Below, one piece after another: positions 1 through 11,376 of a stretch of 64,000 bases of DNA. The position numbers were made by a program, and so were the translations under genes. The stretch's first letter is position 1; each line of letters begins with the position of its first letter. Below the pieces are notes generated by a model. The model was not told the origin of the DNA. It searched no databases and saw only the letters and a list, made by a program, of their open reading frames with translations. The DNA comes from Benincasa hispida (taxonomy: Eukaryota; Streptophyta; Magnoliopsida; Cucurbitales; Cucurbitaceae). The stretch is taken from assembly GCF_009727055.1 (NCBI RefSeq), contig NC_052354.1:434640-498639 (forward strand), read 5' to 3'.

Positions 1-457
1 GATCGTATAGTCAGTTACTAAGCGATGAGGCTTGTTGAGATATACGATCATCTAGTGTGCACATGCGTTAAACGACACCCGAGCATATGATACTTAGCGA
101 TCGTCTACCTCGTCGTCTACAAGACCCGACCAACTCTTGATCGTCTTCTTCCTCGAATAACAGTAACTCTTGCTCCGAACTTCTTCACGAACGACTCAAA
201 ACTCTAATTAACTTTGAATACAGACTCAATAGCAAGATTATGCCCAAAAATGCAAGGGCCTTTACAATTAACTGAAAATGTAAAAGAATTTAGCAAACCA
301 AGGTTTCATCCCCAAAAATTCCATTAATCCACACATCCATAAACGATTTAACAATTAAAACAAAGACAGACATGTTGCACCCATCGAGAATGTATATGCA
401 ATTCTTTGCATCAATGAAATTGGAATATCAAAAACCTGGCTCTGATACCAATTGAAG
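1..457 (-). mobile_element. Copia-like leader fragment with primer-binding site
   Basis: This is the untranslated leader that follows the LTR at 458-2577, read on the minus strand. The primer-binding site lies at about 441-457: its minus-strand reading ATTGGTATCAGAGCC is the classic complement of the 3' end of plant initiator tRNA-Met, known for many copia elements. Beyond it the DNA is non-coding and rich in degenerate copies of an ACGATCGTTTAG-like word. It aligns by eye with 3300-4197 and 26330-27323. The window edge truncates it. Confidence 0.7.
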
Positions 458-2577
458 AAACTCTTATACAAGAGTACCTATGAGCGGAAGCAGATCTTTC
501 GAATTTCATTTTGACAGAATTTCCACACATACATTCTAACATACAGATATGCATTGAAAACACTAATTACTGGCATGCTTTAAAAGATAAAAACAAAAGT
601 CTGAGAGAACATACCAGTTGAAGACTTTCTTCACAAAGACTCGGTCTCACCGTGAGCAAACTCCTCACACTCTTTCTCGTCCAGCAAACAATCGCCTAGC
701 ACTACCACGGTCGTCTATACAAACAATAGTGCATGAACAATAAGTGAATGGGGACGACACCACCACTCGAAGTCCTCAGTATTCTCGGAGTGGGAATCCA
801 AAGGGTAGACTTTGATGGAATTGGTAGAGGGGAGGAGGAAAAGCAATCGTGTACTATGAACAAGCAAGTGAGAGAAAGGGAAGACTATCATATAGTCTAG
901 TGCTTGGTCATCTAGGTCAGGGTACACGATCGTTTAATAAAAGCTAAGTGATCGTTTATGAAAAGGTAAGCAATCGTTTAGAAATGCTTAGGCACTAAGG
1001 GATCGTCTATGAAAAGATAAACGATCGTTTAGATAATCGCGGGCGATCGTTTAGTTAGGCGGGTGCTATCATATAGGCTCTTGACATTAAGCGATGCAAG
1101 ACTTTGACACCATGAGCGATTTAGCGTGTCTTTTGTGTATCCCATGCAAAATGAAAACTATTTTCATTTTATTCTTCAGTTACTAGAAATGAATTCAACT
1201 TTCCACCTTCGCATGAATTCGAAGAAAACTTTAGCCAATTATCTCATAACCGCCCAATTAATAAAATAATGAATATAATATTATATTCTAAACCTATAGT
1301 TTGATATCATATATGAACTATAGTGTTTTCTCCTCTACTTGATATAAATCATATTTATTTCAAATTTCCTCCAAAATAATGTATCTCATACATTTAGTCA
1401 ATCAAATCATATATAATTAACCAGTTCAATTATATTATATATAATCGAACTCCCTCTTGTCAATTTGTACATTTCAAACTGACCCAAAAACTGATTCTCA
1501 ATTTTTATCCAAGCTACCAAGGGGACCTTATGGACCTATGGCTCGAAGCTCCAACGGTACATGAATAATTGACTAAACTCTTTAGCCACGAGATCCACCA
1601 TCCGTTAACTGCCAGGTATTCCTTTAAAGACCAACAATTGAACGATCGACAATTGAATTCTTCTTACCACATATATATTTATGTGTCCATCGGATATAAC
1701 CAATCATGAGTACGATAACCCTTCACAGATGCTCGTAAGTACAGTTGGGCCAATTTACCGTTTTGCCCCTGTAGTTATATCTCACTTCTTAAGTACCACT
1801 GATCCCTCTAATGAATAATACAACATAGTCCAACTATGTGTAAACACCTCTCGGGCCATGAGAAGGCGTGTGACTCTACATCGTTCAAGCCCTAGAATCA
1901 GCCCTTAAGAGAGCTATCTATCTACTTGCCCTTGCTTTGGGGAAGGAGTGAATTCCATCTTGTATAGCTGAGTTCCCAGCTCCTAAATCAGACGAATTTC
2001 CAAAGTGGTAGATTTAAGTCGGCGACCTGGCCACTCGCACCATGCAAATCAAAGGACCGCCCTCAATGGCAGGAGTTCCTAACTCACTCAGGATTGAGGT
2101 CATGTTACATATGGTCATCCTAGTGAAATGAAGTCTCTGTCATGAACGGTGTTATATAACGAGACGTTAACACTTTGTGGTCAGGTCTTATACAAACACT
2201 ATGTATAGGACACCCCCGCTCGCATGTTCCCAACATGAATGATCAGGATCAGACCATCTATGACAAATTACAACACTTGTGGCCATTCCACAAAGCAGGC
2301 CACGTCCGTAACGTTACCAGGATAAGGTTTCCCTCCTATATCCATATACTACAGACCATTTTGGTTATCACTCAAGACATGATCCACTTGTATGTCATCA
2401 CATACATGCTTGAGTCACATATAGATAACCAGGGATTTTATATTTATTGGTTTATGGTAAAGAAAATAAAACATTCAGATGAGCAAAATTAAGAAGTGAA
2501 GTAAATATCATATATTATACATCACAAGCGTTCGTACAAACTGTTTACAAACTACAGGACATGAGACTTTAGGGCAT
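458..2577 (-). mobile_element. Copia-like LTR (about 2.1 kb, minus strand)
   Basis: This LTR is read right to left. Its 3' end at about 458 abuts a tRNA-Met primer site. Its 5' end near 2577 (GTGATGCCCTAAAGTC) matches the start of the LTRs at 63432 and 32455, but the first few bases (TGTTGGGGT in those copies) are missing. The U3-side part contains phrases shared with all family members, such as 'cagttgggccaatttaccg' near 1745. Clusters of ACGATCGTTTAG-like words sit at 925-1075. No coding capacity is seen; short ORFs here are chance. Confidence 0.75.
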
Positions 2578-4197
2578 CACCTTTCTAGGTAGGTTCCTAG
2601 GTAGAGGTGTTCCGTTTCCGTCAGCTTAAATACCCCGGCCAAGACAGAACCCACCTTAGACAAAAGTCCCTTATCTATAGATTTGCTACATTTTTAATCT
2701 TTTATTAGTCAATTTAATCCTATTAAACCGATTAAAAGATTAAACTTATGTTTCTAATCTCATTAGAACCGTGATCTTAGGTCTTTCTCAATCAAATTTT
2801 AAAAATCTTTTAAAACATGGTTAAACTTAAGTTTGCATGCATGTCTTTCTTATTGATTTTAGTTCTAACTTCTAATATAACTCTTATAAAAGAAACAACT
2901 AAAACCATCCACATTGCTAAGCTAGACTAGGTATTTATTACTTTTATAAATTAACCTATGTGTCATGCCTCATGCAATGTTCATTCATGACTATATATAA
3001 CTCTTATATAAATTGTAATAAACTAAGCATACATGCTTTCATACACCTTAATACTATAACACTTATAATATAAAGATGATGCATGGATATGCTTAATGCA
3101 TGCATATATTATAATTCTTATATTATATGATGCATGAGTATGCTTTAAAGTAATTTTAGTCATGCAAGATCCTACATCATAACTCTTATAATATAAAGAT
3201 GATGCATGACTAATGCATAACCTATGATGGGTTTTAAAACTATATGACATACTTTATGACATATAAATATACATTACATGTACATTCATGAAAAATCAAT
3301 GGCCCGAGATGATTAGCCTCAAAAAATGGGAAAAGTAAAGCTATCTATTACAAAACCAGCGAGCCAACCGGTTCAGACAAGCGAACCGGGTCTTGAACCG
3401 CCCAGATGAAGCATCGTTCTTTTGATCATATAGCAAATCCTTGTGATCGTCTAGTGACACTGAACGAGAACAAACGATCATGCAGGATGGATCGTGTGCT
3501 TATGACAATGCGATAAATCATAAAGGCCACGCAATCGTACAGCGCAAATCGTGTAACGCATGCCTGAACGATCAAGTAGACAACAACTATGCGGTGAAGC
3601 ATGATCGTCTAAACGATCATTGAGCAAGTGACAAGTATCGTATACCATGTAATCGAGTAGCCAATGACTATGCGATCAAGCATGCTGGCTGACTCAATCG
3701 TTTAGTGCGCGCGTCTACCATGCGACGAGTATTATAAACTCAATGATCATTTACCTCAGTGTTTACAAGATCGAGTAGCCAACACAACACGACCAAGTAG
3801 AACTTTTCTACACGATCAAGTGGCTAAATCTTAACGATCGTTTAGCCTGGGCTACACGACCCGACCAACCCTTGGTTTTCTTCCTTGATGAGAACGACAT
3901 CTACATGTGTTGAAGCTTCTTCACTAACGGCTCTTACAGACTCAAACACTTTGAATACAGACTCGATGGCAATGTCATTATGCCCAAAAACTTAGGGGCC
4001 CGTACATATGAACTTGAAATGTAAAGAAATCTTTAACAAACAGAGGATATCATCCCGAAACATCCATCGAATCACATCCACAACTACATCTAACGTTTAA
4101 ATGCATTGCAAACTACATAAAACCCAACAAGACTGTAAATGTAATTCAATGCATCAATGGAATTTGGACTATCAAAACAACTTGGCTCTGATACCAA
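2578..4197 (-). mobile_element. Copia-like internal leader without gag-pol
   Basis: This is the leader between two minus-strand LTRs. The tRNA-Met primer site is at about 4183-4197. The rest is homologous by eye, block by block, to 25600-27323 of the more complete element: the 'ggtgttccgtttccgtcag' block at 2607 matches the one at 25626. Unlike that copy it contains no gag or pol, and it joins the next LTR at 2577 with no polypurine tract. CGATCG-type words are dense at 3410-3850. It also contains short AT-rich repeats at 3010-3260 built around ATAATATAAAGATGATGCATG. Confidence 0.7.
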
Positions 4198-6162
4198 TTG
4201 AAGGAACTCTATACAAAGAGAACTAGTGAGTGGATGCAAGATCGTTCCGAACCCCATTGTGATAGAACATACACATTTACAATCAAATAGTAATATTATG
4301 CATAAACTCTAAATTACAGCATCCTTCATAAAAATAACAATAAGGATCAAGTGAACTTACCCTTGAAGAACTTTTATTCTTGCTCTCCTCGATTTAAAAA
4401 CACGAACGTCACGCCCCAGCAATCTCCTCGAATAGTAACGAACAACACTCGACCCTCGAACAATAAGTAGACACCACCACGAGGCTACCTTGGTATTCTC
4501 GGTGTGAGAATCTAGGAGTTGTGGGCTCTGTATGGTTTTGGTAGAGGGAATGAGGAATTAATAGATCTTATAGACAATCGAGTAAGTGGGAGAAATCTAG
4601 AGTCTATTGTATAGACTGTGTACTTGATCGTTTAGAAAACAAGTGTCTATCATATAGCAAACTTGGTGTACGTCGTTTATGCTCTCAAGTTATCATATAG
4701 TTATATTCTTTTGTGCGAACGATTATCAATCGCATATGAATCGCATAATGAAAAAATACAAACGATTTTCATTTTATCCATTAGTTACCATAACTGATCA
4801 TAACTTCCCACTAAGTTGGTTATTAAGAGAAAAAACTGAAACCAATTATCCCATAATTGATTTAATTACAAATAAATAATATATTCATAACCTATAGTTT
4901 TAATATCACATCTCATGAAATATATAAACCATAGTTCTTTTGCTCTTTTTTGGCATTTAATAATAATTCCTCCAATAAAAGTATATAATGCATCAAATCA
5001 ATTATATCACATATAATTGAAGCAATTTAATTCTATCATATATAATCAAATTTCCTCTTGTTAATTTGAACACTTCAAACTAACCCAAAAACTGATTCTC
5101 AACATGAATCCATTGAGCTATCAAGGGGACCTTATAGACCTGTAGCTTGAAGCTCCAACGGTACATGAATAACTGACTAAACTCTTTAATCACGATTTCC
5201 ATCATGGACATTTCAAAGACTGACAGCTACACTCTTTGCACTACAGATACATTTCTATGTCCATTGGATATAACCAATCAACAATACGATGACACTTCAC
5301 AAATCGCCTGTTAGTATACTCGAGCAAATTTACCATTTTGCCCCGTAATTACATCTAACTCCTTAAGTACCATTGATTCATCTAATGAACAATACCATAG
5401 TCCTATTACGAGTAAACCCTTTTCGAGTCAAGAGAACGTGCGACACCACATTGTTCAAGCCTCGAAATTAGCCCTTAAAGGAGCAGTTTATCTACTTACC
5501 CTTGAATCGGGGAAGGAGTGAATTTCGTCTTGTGTAGCTCAGTTCCCAACTCCCCAATAAGATGAATCTCCTAAGTGGTAGGTTTGAGTCGACGATCTGG
5601 CCGTTCGCACCCATGTAAATCAAAAGACCACCCTCATAGGTAAGAGTTCACAACTCACTCAGGATTAAGGTCATGTTATCTATGGTCATCCTAGTGAAAT
5701 GAAAGTCTTTGTTATGAACGATGTTATATAATGAGACTAAACATTTCGTGGTCCGATCTGATACAAACGCTTTTGTATAGAGCATCCTCGCTCGCATGTT
5801 TAATATATGAATTGTCAGGATCAGACCATTTGTAGCACTTTACAACATTTGTAACATCTACAAAGCGAGCCATACTCGTAGCGTCATTAGAATAAGGTTT
5901 CCCTTTTATATCCATATACTACAGATCATTTAGGTTATAACTTAAAGCACGATCCACTTGTATGTCATCACATACATGCTTAAGTTATAACGATAAACAG
6001 GGATCTTAGTTTATTGGTTTGTAGTTAATGCAACTAAAATATCTCATATTTCATAGACAATAGTGAATAAATTATCTCATATTATTACACCACAAAATGT
6101 TTTTTTATACAGATGTTTACAAACTACAAGATCCTATGAGATTTAGAGCATCAACCTCAATA
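4198..6162 (-). mobile_element. Copia-like LTR (about 2.0 kb, minus strand)
   Basis: The 3' end at 4198 (CCTTCA on the minus strand) is followed by a primer site. The 5' end at 6162 reads TATTGAGGTTGATGCTC on the minus strand, a mutated version of the TGTTGGGGTTGATGCCC start seen at 63432. It shares all major blocks with the LTRs at 458 and 30330. It probably forms the upstream LTR of a unit with 2578-4197 and 458-2577. The 63-aa ORF inside it is not a gene. Confidence 0.72.
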
Positions 6163-6410
6163 AGCCAGTGGTACACTAAATGAAATTTTCAGATTTTGTT
6201 ATCGGAGCTTTATCTAATGAAATAAAAAATTTATTTCTTTTATTTAATTTTTCTTCGAGAAATTTATTGTCAAGCCTAAGCATGCATTTAGAAGCGTCAT
6301 AGAAGTATAATAGAAAGTTGGTCGTTACAATTATTATTACCATCATGATGATAGTCTCTTCATTATAATCCTGAACAAATAAAAAAAATATACAAGTAAA
6401 GAAGTGATCA
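6163..6410. other. AT-rich spacer, no gene recognised
   Basis: This stretch lies between the end of the minus-strand LTR and a minisatellite. A 79-codon minus-strand ORF at 6176-6415 has no recognisable motif and overlaps the repeat. I see nothing else. Confidence 0.4.
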
Positions 6411-6570
6411 TACACGATTATCTAAACGATCATTTAAGATTTTCTAAACGATCATTTAGGATTATCCAAATGATTGTTTCGAATTTTCTAAACAATTGTT
6501 TATCATTATCTAAATGATCGTTGCTTTTTCAAACGATCCTTTAGGATTTTCAAATCGATCGTTTATTAGG
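6411..6570. repeat. Minisatellite of about 22-23 nt (AAACGATCATTTAGGATT)
   Basis: Six to eight imperfect units of a 22-23 nt word, of the form TCTAAACGATCATTTAGGAT, follow one another. The core ACGATCATTTAG is the same word that is scattered through the copia-like LTRs and leaders, here in a regular tandem array. It lies just upstream of the 3' end of a copia element. Confidence 0.7.
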
Positions 6571-6952
6571 TCTTACTCAAACTCAATTATCCAAATGATG
6601 CGTCTTACTCAAAGAGTTGAGAGTAACTCAATGTAGTGGGAGGAAAGTGTGACTTCCTGGTCATTATTGAGAATTAGATGCATTCCTCATATAGTTTAAG
6701 AAGAAGCCTATTGTACACTAACATGTTTACAATGATTCTCTCAGCTAAATTGTTTGAGAATCACCTAGTAAGACAAGGAACACCAGTAAAATAACTAGGG
6801 AAACTAGGAGAAACATCGAGTATGGGATACCAAATGGTAAACCATGGGTATGGGATGCCCTAGTTTATTGTATTTCTCTATAAAACTTAGAAACTCAGAC
6901 TTATATAATGGATATATAAGTTACCACTAGAGTTTTAGTCTAAGTGGGAGTT
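6571..6952 (+). mobile_element. 3' end of a copia internal region with polypurine tract
   Basis: The segment ends in 'ctaagtgggagtt' directly before TGTTGGG at 6953. A purine-rich AAGTGGGAG abutting an LTR is the usual polypurine tract of plant copia elements. Upstream phrases such as 'gggataccaaatggtaaacc' are typical of the 3' tail of such internal regions, but no intact coding frame remains. Confidence 0.6.
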
Positions 6953-8766
6953 TGTTGGGTTTTATGTCCTAAAACTCGTGGTTTGTAAACAATAGAACTT
7001 ATTCTGAAAAATTTAATAAGTTGTTATTGAATATGTTGCTTATTAGAAATCCAATAAACCTAAAAGTCCCTTGACTATTACATGAGTACTTGAACTTTAT
7101 ATGGAGACATAAAAGTGGATCAGGTTCAAGTAAATAGTAAAAAATGATCTATAGGATATGAATAAGGTTGGGTGCCTTATTCTGGTAACACTATTGGATG
7201 TAGCCTACTCTATAGTTATTACAAAGAGTTGTAAAGTGCTACAAACGAAGTGATCCTAATTCGTACATGTTATGACATGAATAGTAGGGGCATCCTGTGC
7301 AAATAAGTTTTGTACAAGATCGGACCACGAAATCAGTCATTCTTACTTTATAACGTTGTTTACTGTTTAAGACTGACTATTTCAAAGTGATGACCTAGGT
7401 AACTTGACCTTAATCCTGAGCTAACTATGAACTCATATTTGTTTGGGATTATTCTTTGATATGCAAACGGTGAGAGTAGTCCAACAACACTATTCAATAA
7501 GCCTTCCATTTTGGGGATAAGACTGGATGAATAGTTGGGGACATAGCCCTACAAGATGGAATTTTCTCCTACCCGATTAGGGTTAGTAGAGAGGTTGTTC
7601 CCTTTAAGTGATGATTCTAGGTCTTGAACAAGAGGCCTCACCCTCTCATTGGCCCGAGAGGGACTCGATTTATTGATTGGATCATAAATCAATTGTTCAT
7701 TAGAGGATCAGTGGGACTTAAAGAACAAAAGGTAATTTCAGGGGTAAAATAGAGATTTGACCCAACTGTTATTACGAACAACCTGTGAAGGGTTAACTTA
7801 CTAATCATGGTTATATTGAGTGGACATAATATATCTACAGTGAGGGGAGTTCAACTATGGGCTTTAGTGGAGTGACCCATTAGTTAACGAATGGGGGTTA
7901 ATTCGGTCTAATGAGTTTAGATAATTAATCTCGAATCGTTGGAGCCCATGATCTGTAGGTCCACAAGGTCCCCCTACTACCTCGTAATGGATTAGCTTTA
8001 GAGTAGTGTGATAAGTTAATTTGAAATATTCAATTTAGAATTAAACGGAATTAAAGAATTAATATGATTTAAATATATGAAGGTAGAATTGTGTAAAATT
8101 AATTTAATATTTGATATTAAATTAATTAGAATTATTTAAATTGTTTAAATAACTATTTATTAATTTTATTAGAAAATTAATTTGTAAAATTAATAAATCT
8201 TGATTTTTGAATCAAATGTGTTTTTAAAATCAAATTTGGAATTTGGAAATAGAAAAAAACACACAAAATGGAAAATTGGGATTTTCCATTGTCATCTTCA
8301 AGTAGCTCACCCATAGCCCATCTTTAGTCTTCAATTACCCCAAGCATGAGTTGCATCTCATGCATCCATTCTCATTGCATGATGGTCTACAATATATTGA
8401 AGAGATTGGAGTGAATTTGATGCAATGCAATCATAAGAATTTTGCTGAAAATTCAGGTTGAAGAAGAAGTTTTTCAAGTGGGTTGCTGCTGTGAGCACCT
8501 CTCTAAGTTCCCTTGATTCCAGCTTATTTTTTAGTCCTACAACTCAATCTAGAGCACCAAGAGAATAGCGGGGAAGATTTTAGGGTGGTCTACAATGAGA
8601 TTTGGAGAGTTTTGTAGTTGGAAATTGAGATTTCAAGAGTTCTACAAAGGTATGACTTGAAACCCATTTATTTCTGCTAAAGCATACTTTCGTTTCTGCC
8701 AAAATTAATGAATTAGAGTGCTTATCGATCCTTGTCGCTTCTGCTACGTGATGATACAATCCAACA
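6953..8766 (+). mobile_element. Copia 3' LTR (about 1.8 kb, plus strand)
   Basis: It begins TGTTGGGTTTTATGTCC immediately after a polypurine tract and ends 'gatacaatccaaca', giving TG...CA termini. It belongs to a different family from the CGATCG-rich LTRs, although the first ~1000 bases share scattered phrases with them and with 9441-10413. The middle (8000-8240) is very AT-rich. No partner 5' LTR or target duplication could be paired within the window. Confidence 0.65.
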
Positions 8767-9440
8767 GTCTAGGATTATATAAATACATACCCCATTCAGA
8801 TTTTGGACTAGCAGCTTTATTTCTTCAGCTGTTGGCCCATCATATGATGCTAGACAGTAAATGTATCACCCTTCTAACGGACCACGGTAGTTGTTTGCCA
8901 AATCTTTGCGAACTTCTTTAATTTCCTCCCTAAGAACTTTGTAGGATTTGGAATGATGATGTTTTGAGAACTTATGTTGCGTATTTGATGATGTCCCTCT
9001 TACCTTCTCATGGTTAATCTGAACGGACCTACGTGGTTTCAACTTTATGGCACGATGCTTACTTACAGGTTGATCTCGTTCACCAACATGGGGTTCATCA
9101 TAACGAGGGTGTTCTTGCTCCCAACATGCTGGTCAAACCCATCGTGCCCCCAAATAACTCATAGGCATCGAGAGAGTGTTCTTGCCATTCAACCTCCTCA
9201 ATCCTTCTTTCTTCAACATCATGTATCACATCAAGTCCTTCCAGTCGGTCCTCCTTGTACCTTATATCCTATAGTCTATACATAAGCGAATGAGTTAGTC
9301 AAAATGCATGAAACTATGGTAGATGCCAAGAATTACTAAGCGATCATCTACTTACTTTTCTTGGCTGAGAAACATTCTTACTCAATGATTTATAAGATGA
9401 GGCACGAGAACAAGTCCATCTATGAATTCTAGGAATTGCA
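8767..9440 (-). pseudogene. Unidentified decayed open frame, possible retrotransposon gag fragment
   Basis: On the minus strand an open frame of about 90 codons runs from about 9130 to a TGA near 8867. It is rich in Lys, Arg, His and Glu (for example KVLREEIKEVRKDLANNYRG near its end). Further upstream, after stops and a frame change, comes another Glu-rich stretch. The composition and context suggest a gag or linker segment of a retrotransposon, but I do not recognise the family. Plus-strand ORFs at 8718-8921 and 9010-9285 are probably shadows. Confidence 0.25.
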
Positions 9441-10413
9441 TGTTGGATTTAATGTCCTAAAACTCTTAGTTTGTAAATTAATAAATATATTCTGTTTTGT
9501 TTTTCGATAAATTTGTTATTGAAATTGTAATCTTGAATCCAATAAACTAAGGTCCTTACGTATTTAATGTAGTTTGAACTTTATGTATGACATAAAGGTG
9601 GATCAAGTTCAAATATATAGCCAAAATGGTCTATAGTATATGAATAAGGTTGGGCGCCTTATTCTGAGGACACTATGGATGCGGCCCACTTTGTAGTTAG
9701 TACAAACGATGTGATCCTGAATCGTTCATATAGAGATATGTGAGTGGGGCATCCATTGTAAAGAGTTTACTTAAGACTGAACCATGAAATAGTCACTTTT
9801 TACATTCTAAATACCGTTTTATGTATAAAACTGACTATTTCGTTAATTGATGACCTAGGTGACTTAATCTTAATCCTGAGCTAACTATGAACTCCTTTTC
9901 ACTTAGAATTATCTTTAGATCTGCATAGGTGAGGGCAGCTCAATATCGCTGGCTTAATAAGGCTCCCATTTCAGGGGTTAAGATGGGTGGATAGTTGGGA
10001 ACATAGGGTGCAAGACGGAATTCACTCCTACCCGTTATAGGGATAGTAGATAGGTTGTTCCCTTTAGTACTGAATCTAGGTCTTGAACAAGGGGACCACC
10101 CTCTCATTGGCCGCGAGAGGGATTCGGTTTATAGGTTGGACCTTAAACCAATTGTTCATTAGAGGATCAGTGGAACTTAAGGAACAAGATGTAGTCTTGG
10201 GGTAAAACAGTTTTTATGACCCAGCCGAGATTACGAATAACCTGTGAAAGATTAACTTACTAATCATGTTATATCAAATGGACACAAATATATCTATAGT
10301 GAGGGTGCAACTACGGAACTTTAGTGGAATGACACGTTAGTTACCAATGTTGATTAGCTCTGTCTAAAGTGTTTAGCTAGCTAATCTCGGATCGCTGGAG
10401 CCCATGATTCTAT
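9441..10413 (+). mobile_element. Copia LTR, 5' part, cut by assembly gap
   Basis: It begins TGTTGGATTTAATGTCC and follows the same order of blocks as the LTR at 6953, up to 'ggagcccatgattctat' at 10413, where the Ns begin. It is not preceded by a polypurine tract, so it is either a 5' LTR or a solo LTR. The rest may lie in the gap or, by inference, in the AT-rich piece at 13182-13571. Confidence 0.6.
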
Positions 10414-10513
10414 NNNNNNNNNNNNNNNNNNNNNNNNNNNNNNNNNNNNNNNNNNNNNNNNNNNNNNNNNNNNNNNNNNNNNNNNNNNNNNNNNNNNNNN
10501 NNNNNNNNNNNNN
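10414..10513. other. Assembly gap of 100 N
   Basis: Exactly 100 N characters mark a gap of probably unknown true size. Copia LTR sequence lies on the left and a gypsy 3' untranslated region on the right, so the junction between the two elements is not observed. Confidence 0.98.
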
Positions 10514-10831
10514 CTTTGTTTTTTCTAACTACACTTAATTAATTCATAGCTTAGCATTACTTTACCTTTTATCCTTCAAAATTCTGCTCAAACCTTCTTT
10601 TTGAAAATTTTGTCTAAGTGTTTGTCCATTCTGTCCAAACAACGCAATTGAGAACCTTGCGCATCTCTAATTTGGGGGTGGGAAGGTCTGAGCAAATGAG
10701 ATCAAGTGAATACGGTCATTAAGAAAAATGCATTCATTATCTTAAAAAAATTATTCATATAAACTCCAGTCAGCACAAAGGGAAACCTCAAAAACAATCC
10801 AAACCTGATAAGAGTTAAGTTTGTGAAAAGA

Positions 10832-10893
10832 GCCTACTCGTAGTTAGATGTTTCGCATGACACCCATGGGAGCAAGCCAAAACGAAGGTAGGT
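10832..10893 (+). ncRNA. Structured motif copy A in gypsy 3' UTR
   Basis: The outer stem pairs CCTAC (10833-10837) with GTAGG (10888-10892), extended by one G-T pair. The inner stem pairs GT(T)TC (10850-10854, one bulged T) with GAGC (10870-10873). The loop carries GCATGACA, then CC-CAT-GG, and CAAGCC follows. The pairing is seen directly in the sequence; that it folds as RNA is inference. A cis-acting RNA element of the retrotransposon is more likely than an independent gene. Confidence 0.45.
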
Positions 10894-10997
10894 TTCCAAG
10901 AACAACGTAATATAAAAAGAGAAAAAAAAATGAAAAGAAAATAAAAGAAACAAGAGACAACTCTGAAATTTCATGAGTTAAAGTTGAGATTGGCACA

Positions 10998-11054
10998 ACA
11001 CCAATAGTGTGGATGTTCGCATGACACCCGTGGGAACAAGCCGAATGAAGGTGT
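10998..11054 (+). ncRNA. Structured motif copy B in gypsy 3' UTR
   Basis: The outer stem pairs ACACC (10998-11002) with GGTGT (11050-11054). The inner stem pairs GTTC (11015-11018) with GAAC (11034-11037). The GCATGACA loop and CC-CGT-GG mini-hairpin are conserved relative to the other three copies. The outer stem sequence differs entirely from copy A but still pairs. Confidence 0.45.
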
Positions 11055-11376
11055 AACCATGATCAATAATCCTAATAAATGACACAAAGTTTGACCACCG
11101 GCATCCAGATGCATCAAGTTATTTTGACAAGAAGAGGTAAACATTCTTTTTTAAAACTAGAAAAGCATTCTTGAGGCAGGAATGTAGATATAGAAGACTA
11201 AGTAGGGCTTTGTATGAATTTTCAAGGATAGAAAGAAAATTGCGAATGTTAAGTAATGTGCCTAGGTGGAGCATTCGGAGCAAACAATCGACCCAAAATT
11301 TAGGATAGGAATTGAGCATTATTACCTTAGTAGAAGATATGCTTCAGGACAAGCATATATCTAAATTTGGGGGGTG

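Larger units (their letters stand above)
10514..11376 (+). mobile_element. Gypsy (Athila-like) 3' untranslated region
   Basis: Non-coding tail of a gypsy element ending in a polypurine tract (AAATTTGGGGGG) at about 11362-11374, directly before an LTR. It contains two copies of a structured motif (10832-10893 and 10998-11054) also found in the tail of the neighbouring gypsy element at 20204-20404. The body of this element is missing, lost in or beyond the N gap. Confidence 0.65.

Noticed and set aside
2175..2492. 105-codon ORF
   Set aside because: It lies inside a copia-like LTR and runs antisense to the element; other LTR copies do not preserve it.
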